A stretch of 50,146 nucleotides of DNA from Rhizobium sp. Q54 (lineage in GTDB: Bacteria; Pseudomonadota; Alphaproteobacteria; CADEGL01). The notes under the pieces were generated by a model. It was not told the origin of the DNA, made no database searches, and saw nothing but the letters and a program-made list of their open reading frames with translations. The position numbers and the translations under genes are program-made. The stretch lies in assembly GCA_945860095.1 (NCBI GenBank), contig CAMAPP010000004.1, positions 1 to 50,146 of the forward strand, given 5' to 3'. Positions within the stretch are counted from its first letter, which is position 1. Each line of letters starts with the position of its first letter. Shown here piece by piece: positions 33,343 through 41,068 of this stretch.

Positions 33343-33998
33343 GGCACGATGCGGCCATCGGCCATGCGCACCACCCGGCCGCAGCGCCGTGCAAGCTCGC
33401 CGTCATGGGTGATCAACATGAGCGTGATGCCGTGCCTGGCGGCGCGTTCGAACAGCAACTCCATGACCGCCATGCCGGTTTCGCGGTCGAGATTGCCGGT
33501 CGGCTCGTCGGCGAGGATGAGGCGCGGGCCGTGGGCGAAGGCGCGGGCGAGCGCCACGCGCTGTTGCTCGCCGCCCGAGAGCTGGGCGGGGTAATGGCGC
33601 GCGCGGGCCTTGAGGCCGACCGCCTCCAAGGCTTCCTCCGCGCGCGCGAAGGCATCGGTGCGGCGCGCGAGTTCGAGCGGGATGGCGACGTTCTCGAGCG
33701 CGCTCATGGTCGGCACCAGATGGAAAGACTGAAAAACGATGCCGATGGTGTCGCGGCGAAAGCGCGCGAGGCCGTCTTCGTCGAGTGCGGCGAGATCGCA
33801 TCCGGCGACGCGCACGATTCCACCGCTCGGTCGTTCGAGCCCGGCAATGGCCATCAGCAACGTGGTCTTGCCCGAACCCGACGGTCCGACCACGCCCAGC
33901 GTTTCGCCCTGTGCCACTTCGAGATCGACGCCGCGCAGGATATTGACCGGCCCCGCCGCGCTCGACAGGGTGAGCGCAAGCCGCGACAACGCAATCAT
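33339..33998 (-). CDS. ABC transporter ATP-binding protein (YbbA/LolD-like)
   Basis: A 219-residue ATPase from ATG 33998: Walker A GPSGSGKT (38-45), Q-loop Gln90, signature LSGGEQ (140-145), Walker B LILADEPTGNLD (160-) and switch His in LITHDGE. It powers the FtsX-type permease to which it is translationally coupled. The frame is open upstream to 34205, and ATGs at 34013 and 34028 are possible. That upstream part is encoded by a 15-bp minisatellite and overlaps the divergent tesA, so the shortest start is preferred. No clear ribosome site distinguishes the choices. Confidence 0.87.
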   Translation of the reverse strand: MIALSRLALTLSSAAGPVNILRGVDLEVAQGETLGVVGPSGSGKTTLLMAIAGLERPSGGIVRVAGCDLAALDEDGLARFRRDTIGIVFQSFHLVPTMSALENVAIPLELARRTDAFARAEEALEAVGLKARARHYPAQLSGGEQQRVALARAFAHGPRLILADEPTGNLDRETGMAVMELLFERAARHGITLMLITHDGELARRCGRVVRMADGRIVP

Positions 33999-34103
33999 GG
34001 GCCCGGCGGTCATGGGCTTGGCGGTCATGGGCGCCCGGCGGTCATGGGCCCGTCGGCCATCGGATTTGCGGCCATGGGCTTTGCGGTCATTGGATTTGCG
34101 GCC
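33997..34103. repeat. seven-unit 15-bp minisatellite between tesA and the ABC ATPase gene
   Basis: Units begin at 33997, 34012, 34027 (17 bp), 34044, 34059, 34074 and 34089, with consensus ATGGGCTTGGCGGTC. Variation alternates between ATGGGC..GGTC and ATTGGATTTGCGGCC forms. Read leftward each unit brings a candidate ATG, so the ATPase has several in-frame starts spaced by the repeat. The array fills the whole divergent intergenic region. Confidence 0.8.
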
Positions 34104-34112
34104 GACCGGAAG

Positions 34113-34814
34113 ATGGATTGGGACATGGGGATTGGCATCCGGATCTTGGGGCGCGGCGTGCGCGGCCGATCCAGCCCATATGGTTTGGCGGTCCTGCCGA
34201 TCCAAGTCCTCGCTTTCTTCGCGTTGCTGTCATGGGCGCTGCCCGCGCGGGCGGCGGATATGCCGCCCCGGCTTTTGGTGCTCGGCGACAGCCTCACGTC
34301 CGGTTACGGCCTCGCCGCCCAGGACGCCTTCCCCGCGAAACTCGAGGCGGCCTTGCGCGCGCGCGGCCACGACATCGATGTCGTCGATTCGGGTGTGTCG
34401 GGCGATACGACGGCGGGCGGGCGGGCACGCCTGTCCTGGGCGATGGCCGAGCCGCCGCGCTGGGTCATTCTCGAGCTCGGCGCCAATGACGGATTGCGCG
34501 GTCTGCCGCCCAAGGACACCGAAATCAATCTCGACGCCATCATCATCGAATTGAAACGCCGGCGAATCGCCGTGCTTCTGGCCGGCATGCGTGCCCCGCC
34601 CAATCTTGGGCGTGAATACGGCCAAGCCTTCGACGCGCTCTATCCGCGCCTCGCCAAGGTCCACAATATTTCCCTTTACCCCTTTTTTCTCGACGGTGTC
34701 GCGGGCGAGCGCGTGCTCAATCAGAACGACGGCCTCCATCCAAATGCCAAGGGGGTCGAGGCCATCGTCGAACGCATTCTGCCGCACGTGCTGAAATTGA
34801 TCGGCCGGTCCTAG
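34113..34814 (+). CDS. tesA: SGNH-family arylesterase / acyl-CoA thioesterase I (TesA-like)
   Basis: A 233-residue hydrolase with Ser60 in GDSLTSGYGL, Asn125 in LGANDGLRG, and Asp206/His209 in NDGLHPN, the SGNH catalytic set. A long N-terminus leads to a hydrophobic segment (residues 26-43) ending ALPARAA, a signal peptide with cleavage near residue 48, so it is periplasmic. TesA hydrolyses acyl thioesters, esters and some peptides. Synteny with the ybbA/ybbP-like pair matches E. coli. ATG 34113 has only a weak ribosome site (CCGGAAG); ATG 34125 would shorten it by four residues. Confidence 0.88.
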   Translation: MDWDMGIGIRILGRGVRGRSSPYGLAVLPIQVLAFFALLSWALPARAADMPPRLLVLGDSLTSGYGLAAQDAFPAKLEAALRARGHDIDVVDSGVSGDTTAGGRARLSWAMAEPPRWVILELGANDGLRGLPPKDTEINLDAIIIELKRRRIAVLLAGMRAPPNLGREYGQAFDALYPRLAKVHNISLYPFFLDGVAGERVLNQNDGLHPNAKGVEAIVERILPHVLKLIGRS

Positions 34815-34863
34815 CGGTCCAACACTGGCAGACCGCACCCGGTCCGTCGGCCCGGACCGCTAG
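34811..34863. repeat. 10-bp inverted repeat at the tesA stop
   Basis: CTAGCGGTCC (34811-34820), which contains the tesA TAG, is matched by GGACCGCTAG (34854-34863). It is the first of two inverted repeats in the 115-bp convergent gap. No U-run is seen. Confidence 0.6.
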
Positions 34864-34878
34864 CTGACCCGTTGAAAT

Positions 34879-34930
34879 GCGGTACGGATCAAACACGATG
34901 AGAGGGAATCAAGCGTTTGATCCGCACCGC
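34879..34930. repeat. 16-bp inverted repeat in the convergent tesA/GT41 gap
   Basis: GCGGTACGGATCAAAC (34879-34894) and GTTTGATCCGCACCGC (34915-34930) pair at 15 of 16 positions around a 20-base loop. The right arm ends on the first base of the GT41 stop codon. It may act as a bidirectional terminator without U-run, or be a copy of a dispersed palindromic element. Confidence 0.6.
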
Positions 34931-36990
34931 TAGCGCGCGGCGTTTTCGCCGGCGCACCAGTTCCGCCACATCTCGCGATAGGCGGCTTCGAGCGCGCGCA
35001 CGAAATTCGGCGCGTCCATGAGCGGCGAGGTTGCCATGCGGCGGCGCAGGCCCGCCCGGAGCGCGGCCAGGCGCGTCTCGTCCTTCGCCAGATCGACGGC
35101 GATTCGCTCGTATTCCTCGGGGGTGCGCGCGATCGTCTCGTCGAGGCCGACCGCGCTCAGCAAGGTCGTTGCCATGCGCGAGACGTGCGTCTCACCGGCG
35201 CGCGTCACCACCGGCACGCCCATCCACAGCGCGTCGCACGTCGTCGTCGCGCCGTTATAGGGATCGGTGTCGAGCGCGATATCGACCTGGTTGTACAGCG
35301 CAAAATGCGCGCCCGAGTCGGTTATGTGATCGTGCAGGTCGAGGCGATCGGCCGCGATGCCAAAGCGCGCGAACAGCCCGCGGAAATAGTCCCGCACGCC
35401 GGAATCGCGGAAGGGCTGGGCCTTCAGGCGCAGATGCGAGCCGGGCACGGCATCGAGGATGCGCGCCCAGCGCTCGACCAGCGCCGGGTGGACCTTGGCG
35501 AGCACGTTGAAGCTGCCGAAGGTGACATGGCCCGAGGCGCGCGCGGGCAGGGGGCCGACTTCCGGCGCCTCGGCGGGCGGCCGATAGCAGAGATAGCAAT
35601 GGGGCAGGCGCACCAGGGTCTCGGCGTGAAAGCGTTCGGTTCGGCCCGGCGGATCGGCGACCGCGTCGGTGAGGCGATAGTCGATCGCCGCAAGCCCGAT
35701 GGTGTCGGGATAGCCGAGATAGTTCACCTGAACCGGGGTCGGTTTCAGCGCGCACACGCCCAAGCGGTGATTGGCGGTGTGTCCCGCCAGCTCGACAAGG
35801 ATGTCGATTTTATCGTCGCGGATGCGCGTGGCCAGGGTCTTGTCGTCGATGCCCACGACATCGCGCCAGCCATGGGCGAGCGATTTGAGCCGCGCAGTCG
35901 TCTTATCGGCTCGCATATGGGTGGCGTAGCAGATCGCCTCGATGCGCGTTCGGTCGTGGTGTTCGAGTATGGGCTCGATGAACGAGGCAACGGGATGGCG
36001 CCGCAGATCGGGCGAAACATAGGCGACGCGGAGGGCGCGCTCGGGATCGCGGTCGTTGGCGTGCGTTCGGACGGGCGCGGGCCGGCGCTGGCCCCATTCG
36101 AAATGGGCGCGCGCGATCTCCTCGGGCGTGGACCCTGGAACATAGTGCATGGTCAAAAGGATATTCGTGTGCGCCGCCTCGAAACCGGCCTCGAGCGAGA
36201 GCGCGTGGCGGAAATGGGCGAGCGCCTGCTCGGCCCTGCCGGAATCCTTGTAAAGATTGGCGAGATTGTTGTGCGCAGCGGCGAGCCCGGGGTTGAGCGC
36301 GATGGCTTGGGTGTAAAGCCGCGCGGCCTCGGTCGTGCGCCCGGTCTCCTTGAGCAGATTGCCGAGATTGACGAGTGCGGCGAGCGATTTCGGATCGAGC
36401 GCGAGCGCGCGGCGGAATTCGTTCTCGGCCTCCTGCCGGCGGCCTTGCAGTTCGAGCACATGCGCGAGATTGGTCATCGACTGCGCGAACTTGGGATCCT
36501 GCGTCAACGCCGTGCGGTACTGCGCCTCGGCCTCGGCGAGCTTGGCCTGCGCCGCCAGCGCCAAGCCAAGGCCGTTATGGGCGAACACGAAGTTCGGCTT
36601 CAGGCGGATGGCCGCGCGGTAGTGCGTCTCGGCCTCGGGATGGCGGCCCAGGGTGCGCAGGGCCTCGGCCAGGCTGTGATGGGCCTCGGGAAAATCGGGA
36701 TTCAGGGCCAAGGCCGCGCGGTGACAGGCCTCGGCGCCAGGCGAATCGCCTTGGGCCTGAAGGGCCGTACCCAGATTGCGGTGATAGGTGGGCACCTTGG
36801 GCCGCAGCGCGATCGCGCGGCGCATCAACTCGACCGCGGGTTTGAGATGGCCGCGCTGCTGTTCGAGCACGCCTAGGAGGTGCAAGGCCTCGGGGTTTTC
36901 GGGCTCGGCCGCCAGGATGGCGCGGTAGGCCGCCTCCGCCTCCCGGGAGCGTCCGGCCCGATGATGGGCGAGGCCGTCCTTGATCGTCAT
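34930..36990 (-). CDS. TPR-repeat O-GlcNAc-transferase-like glycosyltransferase (GT41)
   Basis: A 686-residue protein. Residues 1-275 hold about eight tetratricopeptide repeats (EAEAAYRAILAAEPENPEALHLLG and successive 34-residue units). From about 300 there is a SPINDLY/OGT-type catalytic domain: RVAYVSPDLRRHPVASFIEPIL, DILVELAGHTANHRLGV, VQVNYLGYPDTIGLAAIDYRLTD, FGSFNVLAKVHP and DPYNGATTTCDALWMGVPVVT. Known members glycosylate Ser/Thr of target proteins from a nucleotide sugar in the cytoplasm; in bacteria flagellin or surface proteins are common targets. Target and donor are unknown here. It is divergent from the FIST gene. Confidence 0.9.
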   Translation of the reverse strand: MTIKDGLAHHRAGRSREAEAAYRAILAAEPENPEALHLLGVLEQQRGHLKPAVELMRRAIALRPKVPTYHRNLGTALQAQGDSPGAEACHRAALALNPDFPEAHHSLAEALRTLGRHPEAETHYRAAIRLKPNFVFAHNGLGLALAAQAKLAEAEAQYRTALTQDPKFAQSMTNLAHVLELQGRRQEAENEFRRALALDPKSLAALVNLGNLLKETGRTTEAARLYTQAIALNPGLAAAHNNLANLYKDSGRAEQALAHFRHALSLEAGFEAAHTNILLTMHYVPGSTPEEIARAHFEWGQRRPAPVRTHANDRDPERALRVAYVSPDLRRHPVASFIEPILEHHDRTRIEAICYATHMRADKTTARLKSLAHGWRDVVGIDDKTLATRIRDDKIDILVELAGHTANHRLGVCALKPTPVQVNYLGYPDTIGLAAIDYRLTDAVADPPGRTERFHAETLVRLPHCYLCYRPPAEAPEVGPLPARASGHVTFGSFNVLAKVHPALVERWARILDAVPGSHLRLKAQPFRDSGVRDYFRGLFARFGIAADRLDLHDHITDSGAHFALYNQVDIALDTDPYNGATTTCDALWMGVPVVTRAGETHVSRMATTLLSAVGLDETIARTPEEYERIAVDLAKDETRLAALRAGLRRRMATSPLMDAPNFVRALEAAYREMWRNWCAGENAAR

Positions 36991-37041
36991 GTTAGCTCGG
37001 CCGTCATGGAAAATTCTTAACCGCTCGCCACGGTTCTGTCA

Positions 37042-37057
37042 CATGCGCCAACGCATG
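37042..37057. promoter_or_regulatory. palindrome in the GT41/FIST divergent region
   Basis: CATGCG-CCAA-CGCATG has perfect six-base arms and is flanked by TGTCA and ACA, which extends the symmetry imperfectly. It is 51 bases before the GT41 start and about 85 before the FIST start. An operator role is a guess. Confidence 0.3.
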
Positions 37058-37142
37058 ACATCGCGCGCAGGCGGTGCGAGGGCACAAAATCGTGTATCAT
37101 GCACGGCATTCGGGTTCGTATTCCCGCGTACCGGAGAGGCCG

Positions 37143-38252
37143 ATGAGCGGATTTCGCCTCGCCCACGCCGCCGCCCCGGACTGGACGCGCGCCGCCAAGG
37201 CCTGCGTGGCCCAGTTGGGTTCCGCCGAGGCTTCGCTCGGCTTCGTCTATGTCTCGGATCATCTGGCCGGCGATCTGGGGCCGCTCCTGGCATCTCTCAA
37301 GGAATCGACGGGCGTCGCCCATTGGGTGGGCACGGTCGGCATGGGTGTCGTCGCCACGGGCCGCGAATATTTCGACGAACCCGCCATCGCCGTCATGCTC
37401 GCCGATCTGCCCGAACGCACCTTCCGCATCGTGCCGACGATCGACGGCGACCTCGCGCCGTTCCGCGCGTCGGCGCGCGATTGGCTCGATATCGCCCAGC
37501 CGGCCTTCGGCATCGTTCATGGCGATCCGCGCAACCCCGCCACGCCCGAACTGGTCGCGGGCCTGGCGGAGACGACGGCAAGCTATCTCGTCGGGGGCCT
37601 CACGTCCTCGCGCACGGGCCACGGCCAGGTGGCCGACGGGGTTACCGAGGGCGGGATATCGGGTGTGCTGTTCTCGGCCGAAGTGGCGGTCGCGACCGCG
37701 CTCACCCAAGGCTGCTCGCCCATCGGCAAGGCGCACGTGGTGACGGCCGGCGAGAAGAACGTGATCTTCGAACTCGACGGCGAATCGGCGCTCGACACCT
37801 TGATGTCCGAGGCCGGCGTGGACAGTTTCGAAAACCTGGCGCGGGAGGTGCGCGGGTTGCACGCGGCGCTGCCGATCGCCGGTTCCGACACCGGCGATTA
37901 TCTCGTGCGCAATCTGGTCGGCATCGACCCGCAGCGCGGCTGGGTGGCGATCGGCGACCGGATCGCGCCCGGCGACCGGGTGATGTTCTGCCGGCGCGAC
38001 CGGGATTCGGCGCGCCGCGACATGGCGCGCATGCTCGATGGGCTGAAGCGGCGCACCAAGGGTCCGCCGCGCGCGGGGGTTTATTACACCTGCGTGGCGC
38101 GCGGCCCCAATCTGTTCGGCGAAGGCTCGGCCGAACTGCGCGCGATTCGCGCCGAGCTCGGAGACTTCCCCCTCGTCGGTTTTTTCTGCAACGGAGAAAT
38201 CTCGCACGACCGGCTATACGGCTATACGGGCGTGCTGTCGCTCTTTCTGTAA
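37143..38252 (+). CDS. FIST-domain sensor protein
   Basis: A 369-residue protein with FIST N (about 30-215: GFVYVSDHLAGDL, HWVGTVGMGVV, SYLVGGLTSSR) and FIST C (about 225-365: CSPIGKAHVVTAGEKNVIFELDGESAL, VYYTCVARGPNLFG, FPLVGFFCNGEIS) domains. FIST is a ligand-binding sensory module thought to bind small molecules such as amino acids. No kinase, cyclase or MCP output domain is fused, so it must signal through another protein. ATG 37143 follows CCGGAGAGGCCG; the frame from 37074 is leader. The next gene, thpR, follows after 26 bases. Confidence 0.85.
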   Translation: MSGFRLAHAAAPDWTRAAKACVAQLGSAEASLGFVYVSDHLAGDLGPLLASLKESTGVAHWVGTVGMGVVATGREYFDEPAIAVMLADLPERTFRIVPTIDGDLAPFRASARDWLDIAQPAFGIVHGDPRNPATPELVAGLAETTASYLVGGLTSSRTGHGQVADGVTEGGISGVLFSAEVAVATALTQGCSPIGKAHVVTAGEKNVIFELDGESALDTLMSEAGVDSFENLAREVRGLHAALPIAGSDTGDYLVRNLVGIDPQRGWVAIGDRIAPGDRVMFCRRDRDSARRDMARMLDGLKRRTKGPPRAGVYYTCVARGPNLFGEGSAELRAIRAELGDFPLVGFFCNGEISHDRLYGYTGVLSLFL

Positions 38253-38278
38253 CTCGAACCGAATCTGGGGAGGCGCCC

Positions 38279-38863
38279 GTGATCCGCTTGTTCATCGGTC
38301 TCGAACTACCCCTCGAAACCACCGATCTCCTGGCCGACATGTCCGCCGGCATTCTCGGCGCGCGCTGGATCGCGCCCGAGAACATGCATCTCACGCTCCG
38401 TTTCATTGGCGATATCGACGAGGCGCGCTACGAAGACGTGATGGAGGCGCTCGATGGAGTGCGCGCGCCCGTCTTCGAAATGACGCTCGAGCGCCTCGGC
38501 ACCTTCGAGCGGGGACGGATTCCCCATTCGCTCTGGGTCGGGGTGCGGCGCGAGGACACGCTGTTCCAGCTCCAAGCCAAGATCGAACGCGCGATCGTGC
38601 GCGCGGGTTTCGAACCCGAACGCCGCCGCTTCACCCCCCACGTCACGATCGCCCGGCTGCGCGACGCGCGTCCCGATCAAGTGGGCGATTTCATGCGCCG
38701 CCACGAGCCGGTGCGCTTGGCGCCGATTTGGGTCGAGCATCTCGTGCTGTTCTCGAGCCATCTGTCGAAATACGGCGCGGATTACGCGGTCGAGGAAAGC
38801 TTCGCGCTCGAGGGCGCGGGCGTCGCTTCCTTCGCCGAGGAAGCGATGGCCGAGGACGACTGA
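38279..38863 (+). CDS. thpR: RNA 2',3'-cyclic phosphodiesterase
   Basis: A 194-residue 2H phosphoesterase with both H-x-T-x motifs, His37-Leu-Thr39 (MHLTLRFIGDI) and His121-Val-Thr123 (TPHVTIARLRD). The family opens 2',3'-cyclic phosphates of RNA and was first described as 2'-5' RNA ligase LigT. GTG 38279 is preceded by GGGGAGGCGCCC. The long frame upstream to 36980 is shadow of the FIST gene. Probably co-transcribed with the FIST gene. Confidence 0.9.
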   Translation: MIRLFIGLELPLETTDLLADMSAGILGARWIAPENMHLTLRFIGDIDEARYEDVMEALDGVRAPVFEMTLERLGTFERGRIPHSLWVGVRREDTLFQLQAKIERAIVRAGFEPERRRFTPHVTIARLRDARPDQVGDFMRRHEPVRLAPIWVEHLVLFSSHLSKYGADYAVEESFALEGAGVASFAEEAMAEDD

Positions 38864-38879
38864 ACGCGCCGAGCACGGC

Positions 38880-39356
38880 CTAAAGCCGGCCGCGAATATC
38901 CTCGAGCAGGCCGCGCGCACCCGCTTCGATCATATCGAGGGTGTGCTCGAAATCGCTTTCGCTGCCGTCATAGGGATCGGGCACGTCGCGCGCGCCGCGC
39001 TCGGGGGCAAATTCCATGAGCAGGCGGATTTCGGCGGCCGCGCCCTCGTGGAAGGCGTTCGCCAGATAGCGCTTGTGGTCCTGGTCGAGCGCCACGACGT
39101 AATCGAAGCGTTCGAAGTCCCGGGCCGCGATGCGGCGCGCGCGCTGGCCGGAAAGATCGAAGCCACGTCGGGCCGCGACCGCGACCGCACGCGGATCGGG
39201 CCGCTCGCCGACATGGTAGCCGTGAGTGCCGGCGGAATCGGTTTTGATTTTTTGCCCCAATCCCGCATCTTCGGCGTAGCGGCGCAGCACACCCTCCGCG
39301 GTCGGAGAGCGGCAGATATTTCCCGTGCACACGAACAAAACCCTGACCACTGGCAA
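38880..39356 (-). CDS. low-molecular-weight protein-tyrosine phosphatase
   Basis: A 158-residue phosphatase. The P-loop is Cys10-TGNIC-Arg16-Ser (VLFVCTGNICRSPTAEGVLRR), and the general acid is in VPDPYDGS. The domain covers the whole protein (TDSAGTHGYHVGERPDPRAV). It removes phosphate from tyrosine residues in the cytoplasm, often as partner of BY-kinases in exopolysaccharide control, but no such kinase is nearby. ATG 39356 is 39 bases from the divergent uracil-DNA glycosylase gene; the stop is 16 bases from that of thpR. Confidence 0.92.
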   Translation of the reverse strand: MPVVRVLFVCTGNICRSPTAEGVLRRYAEDAGLGQKIKTDSAGTHGYHVGERPDPRAVAVAARRGFDLSGQRARRIAARDFERFDYVVALDQDHKRYLANAFHEGAAAEIRLLMEFAPERGARDVPDPYDGSESDFEHTLDMIEAGARGLLEDIRGRL

Positions 39357-39395
39357 CCATCCCCGCTCGAAGTGGCCGTATCATAGCGGGCAAGA

Positions 39396-40169
39396 ATGGC
39401 GTGGAAACCCCTGATTTTGGCGGGCAAGCCCCGTATCGACAGGCGGGCGGCGGCACCAGCGGCGCCCCGCCTCGCCAGGGGACCGGCCCCAGCGTCTCCC
39501 AAGATCAAGCCCAAAATCCCGTCCAAGGCCATGTCTAAGGCCATGTCCAAGACCCAGATCCAGGCCCAGACCCAGACCCAGACCCAAACCCAGGCCTTGG
39601 CCAAGACCCTGGCCGAAGTGCGGGCCTGCGCTCTATGTGCGGCCCATCTGCCGCTCGGCCCGCGCCCTGTTCTCCGGGCGGCGGTTTCGGCGCGCCTGAT
39701 GATCGTCGGCCAGGCGCCCGGAACGCGAGTGCATGAGTCGGGTATTCCCTGGGACGATTCCTCGGGCGACCGCTTGCGCGAATGGCTCGGTCTCGACCGC
39801 GAAATTTTCTACGACGAACGGCGGATCGCTATCGTGCCCATGGGGTTTTGCTATCCGGGGCGCGATGCGGCGGGCGGCGACAGTCCGCCGCGCCCCGAAT
39901 GTGCCCCGCTTTGGCATCCGCGTCTCTTGCCGCTTATGCCGAATATCTCGCTCACCCTGCTGGTCGGCGGCTATGCCCAAGTGCGCTATCTCGGCAAAGC
40001 GGCGAAATCGGGCGTCGCCGAGACCGTGCGCGGCTGGCGCGATTTCGCGCCTGCCTTCCTGCCCACGCCCCATCCGAGCTGGCGGGTCGGTCTCTGGCTC
40101 AAGCGCAATCCGTGGTTCGAAGCCGAAATCGTGCCCGCGCTGCGCGCGCGCGTGCGGGCGCTCGTCTAG
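39396..40169 (+). CDS. uracil-DNA glycosylase family protein, iron-sulphur type
   Basis: A 257-residue protein whose domain begins near residue 70. Motif 1 is VGQAPGTRVHESGIPWDD (105-), motif 3 is TPHPSWR with His226. Cys78-x2-Cys81, Cys152 and Cys169 have the spacing expected for a [4Fe-4S] cluster of family 4/5-type uracil-DNA glycosylases. It removes uracil from DNA in base excision repair. Residues 40-72 are a Lys/Ser then Gln/Thr repeat (SKAMSKAMSK, QTQTQTQTQ) encoded by a minisatellite, so the true start might be one of the internal ATGs at 39531 or 39543. Confidence 0.82.
   Translation: MAWKPLILAGKPRIDRRAAAPAAPRLARGPAPASPKIKPKIPSKAMSKAMSKTQIQAQTQTQTQTQALAKTLAEVRACALCAAHLPLGPRPVLRAAVSARLMIVGQAPGTRVHESGIPWDDSSGDRLREWLGLDREIFYDERRIAIVPMGFCYPGRDAAGGDSPPRPECAPLWHPRLLPLMPNISLTLLVGGYAQVRYLGKAAKSGVAETVRGWRDFAPAFLPTPHPSWRVGLWLKRNPWFEAEIVPALRARVRALV
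39522..39609 (+). repeat. in-frame minisatellite of the uracil-DNA glycosylase N-terminus
   Basis: A 12-bp unit TCCAAGGCCATG is repeated twice from 39522 and then followed by hexamers CAGACC (four near-perfect copies at 39566-39589). It codes for the SKAM and QT runs. Slippage would change length in steps of two or four residues without breaking the frame. Confidence 0.7.
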
Positions 40170-40205
40170 CGCACGCTCGTCTAGCGCACGCTCGTCTAGC
40201 GCACG
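40161..40205. repeat. three perfect 15-bp repeats holding the stops of two convergent genes
   Basis: CTCGTCTAGCGCACG is repeated exactly at 40161, 40176 and 40191. Each unit contains CTAG, which reads TAG on both strands. The glycosylase stop is in unit 1 and the universal stress protein stop is in unit 3. Confidence 0.9.
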
Positions 40206-41068
40206 ATCACGAGCGGACAGCTCACGCGGTCCATCAATTCCTCGGCCGCTTGGCCGCGCGCGAACGGGCTGTCGGCGCCCACGACCAGCACCGCATTCCC
40301 CGCCCGGCGGGCAAAGCCGCACAGATCGATCAGGGATGGCTCGCCCAAGATTTCGATTCGCACTTGGGCACCCATGGCGCCGACGATCTCGCGCGCGCGG
40401 CGCTCGAGCGCCGCGGCATCGGTTTCATTGCCGGCGAGCAAGGCGGCCGTGACTTCGGCGCCGGCGCCGCGTGCAAGCCCGGTGTTGCGTGCGAGCCCGG
40501 TGTTGCGTGCGAGCAAGGTCGCGAGCGCCAAGGCCTTGTCCGACTGGGCGCTGGCGTCGTAGGCGACGAGGTATCGATCCGCGCGCAACTGTCCCTCGCG
40601 CATCACAAGGACCGGGCCGCGAGCGTGCCGCGCGGCGCTGCGCGCGCTCGAACCCAGCCGGATGCGTCCCGCGATGGGCCGTGACAAGCCGACGAGAACG
40701 ACAAGATCGACATCCTCGGCGGCCGAGGCGATTTCCGCCGCGACCTCGCCGCGCGCGATCCGGAACGAGAACGCGACGTGCCGGCGCCGGGCATGATCTT
40801 CCATCTGTCTGCGGGCCGCCTCGGCGTGCACGCGCAGCGCGCGTTCCGTCGTCTCGGTGCTGAATGCGCTCCAGTCCGAGGTGCCAATATTGATTTGCCG
40901 CACGAAGGGCAATGCCGCCGAGCGCAGAAGATTCATGTCCTCGACGAACAAGCCGACGAGTTCGGCGTGCATGCGGTCGGCAAGATCGATGGCGGCGTCG
41001 AGCGATGCCGGCGCATCGGTGGCCGCGTCGAGCGCGAACAAGATACGGCGTATGATGGGTTCGCTCAC
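40196..41068 (-). CDS. tandem universal stress protein (UspA) family protein
   Basis: A 290-residue protein with two Usp-like halves: residues 1-150 (RRILFALDAATDAPASLDAAIDLADRMHAELVGLFVED; DLVVLVGLSRPIAGRIRLGSSARSAARHARGPVLVM) and 155-290 (RYLVAYDASAQSDKALALATLLA; AVLVVGADSPFARGQAAEELMDRVSCPLVIVR). Usp proteins bind nucleotides and modulate stress survival; the ATP loop is poorly kept in the second half. The start is GTG 41068, preceded by AAGGAGGGGTC and overlapping the LonB stop (GTGA). A six-residue repeat (NTGLAR) interrupts the second domain. Confidence 0.78.
   Translation of the reverse strand: MSEPIIRRILFALDAATDAPASLDAAIDLADRMHAELVGLFVEDMNLLRSAALPFVRQINIGTSDWSAFSTETTERALRVHAEAARRQMEDHARRRHVAFSFRIARGEVAAEIASAAEDVDLVVLVGLSRPIAGRIRLGSSARSAARHARGPVLVMREGQLRADRYLVAYDASAQSDKALALATLLARNTGLARNTGLARGAGAEVTAALLAGNETDAAALERRAREIVGAMGAQVRIEILGEPSLIDLCGFARRAGNAVLVVGADSPFARGQAAEELMDRVSCPLVIVR
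40471..40520 (-). repeat. in-frame 18-bp duplication in the stress protein gene
   Basis: CGTGCGAGCCCGGTGTTG occurs at 40471 (one mismatch) and 40489, with a partial third copy from 40507. It codes for LARNTG twice on the minus strand, lengthening a surface loop after the first helix of the second Usp domain. Confidence 0.75.

Noticed and set aside
33405-34112. Long N-terminal extension of TesA across the ABC ATPase gene
   Set aside because: It lies antisense to a well-supported gene and would place the signal peptide far inside the protein.
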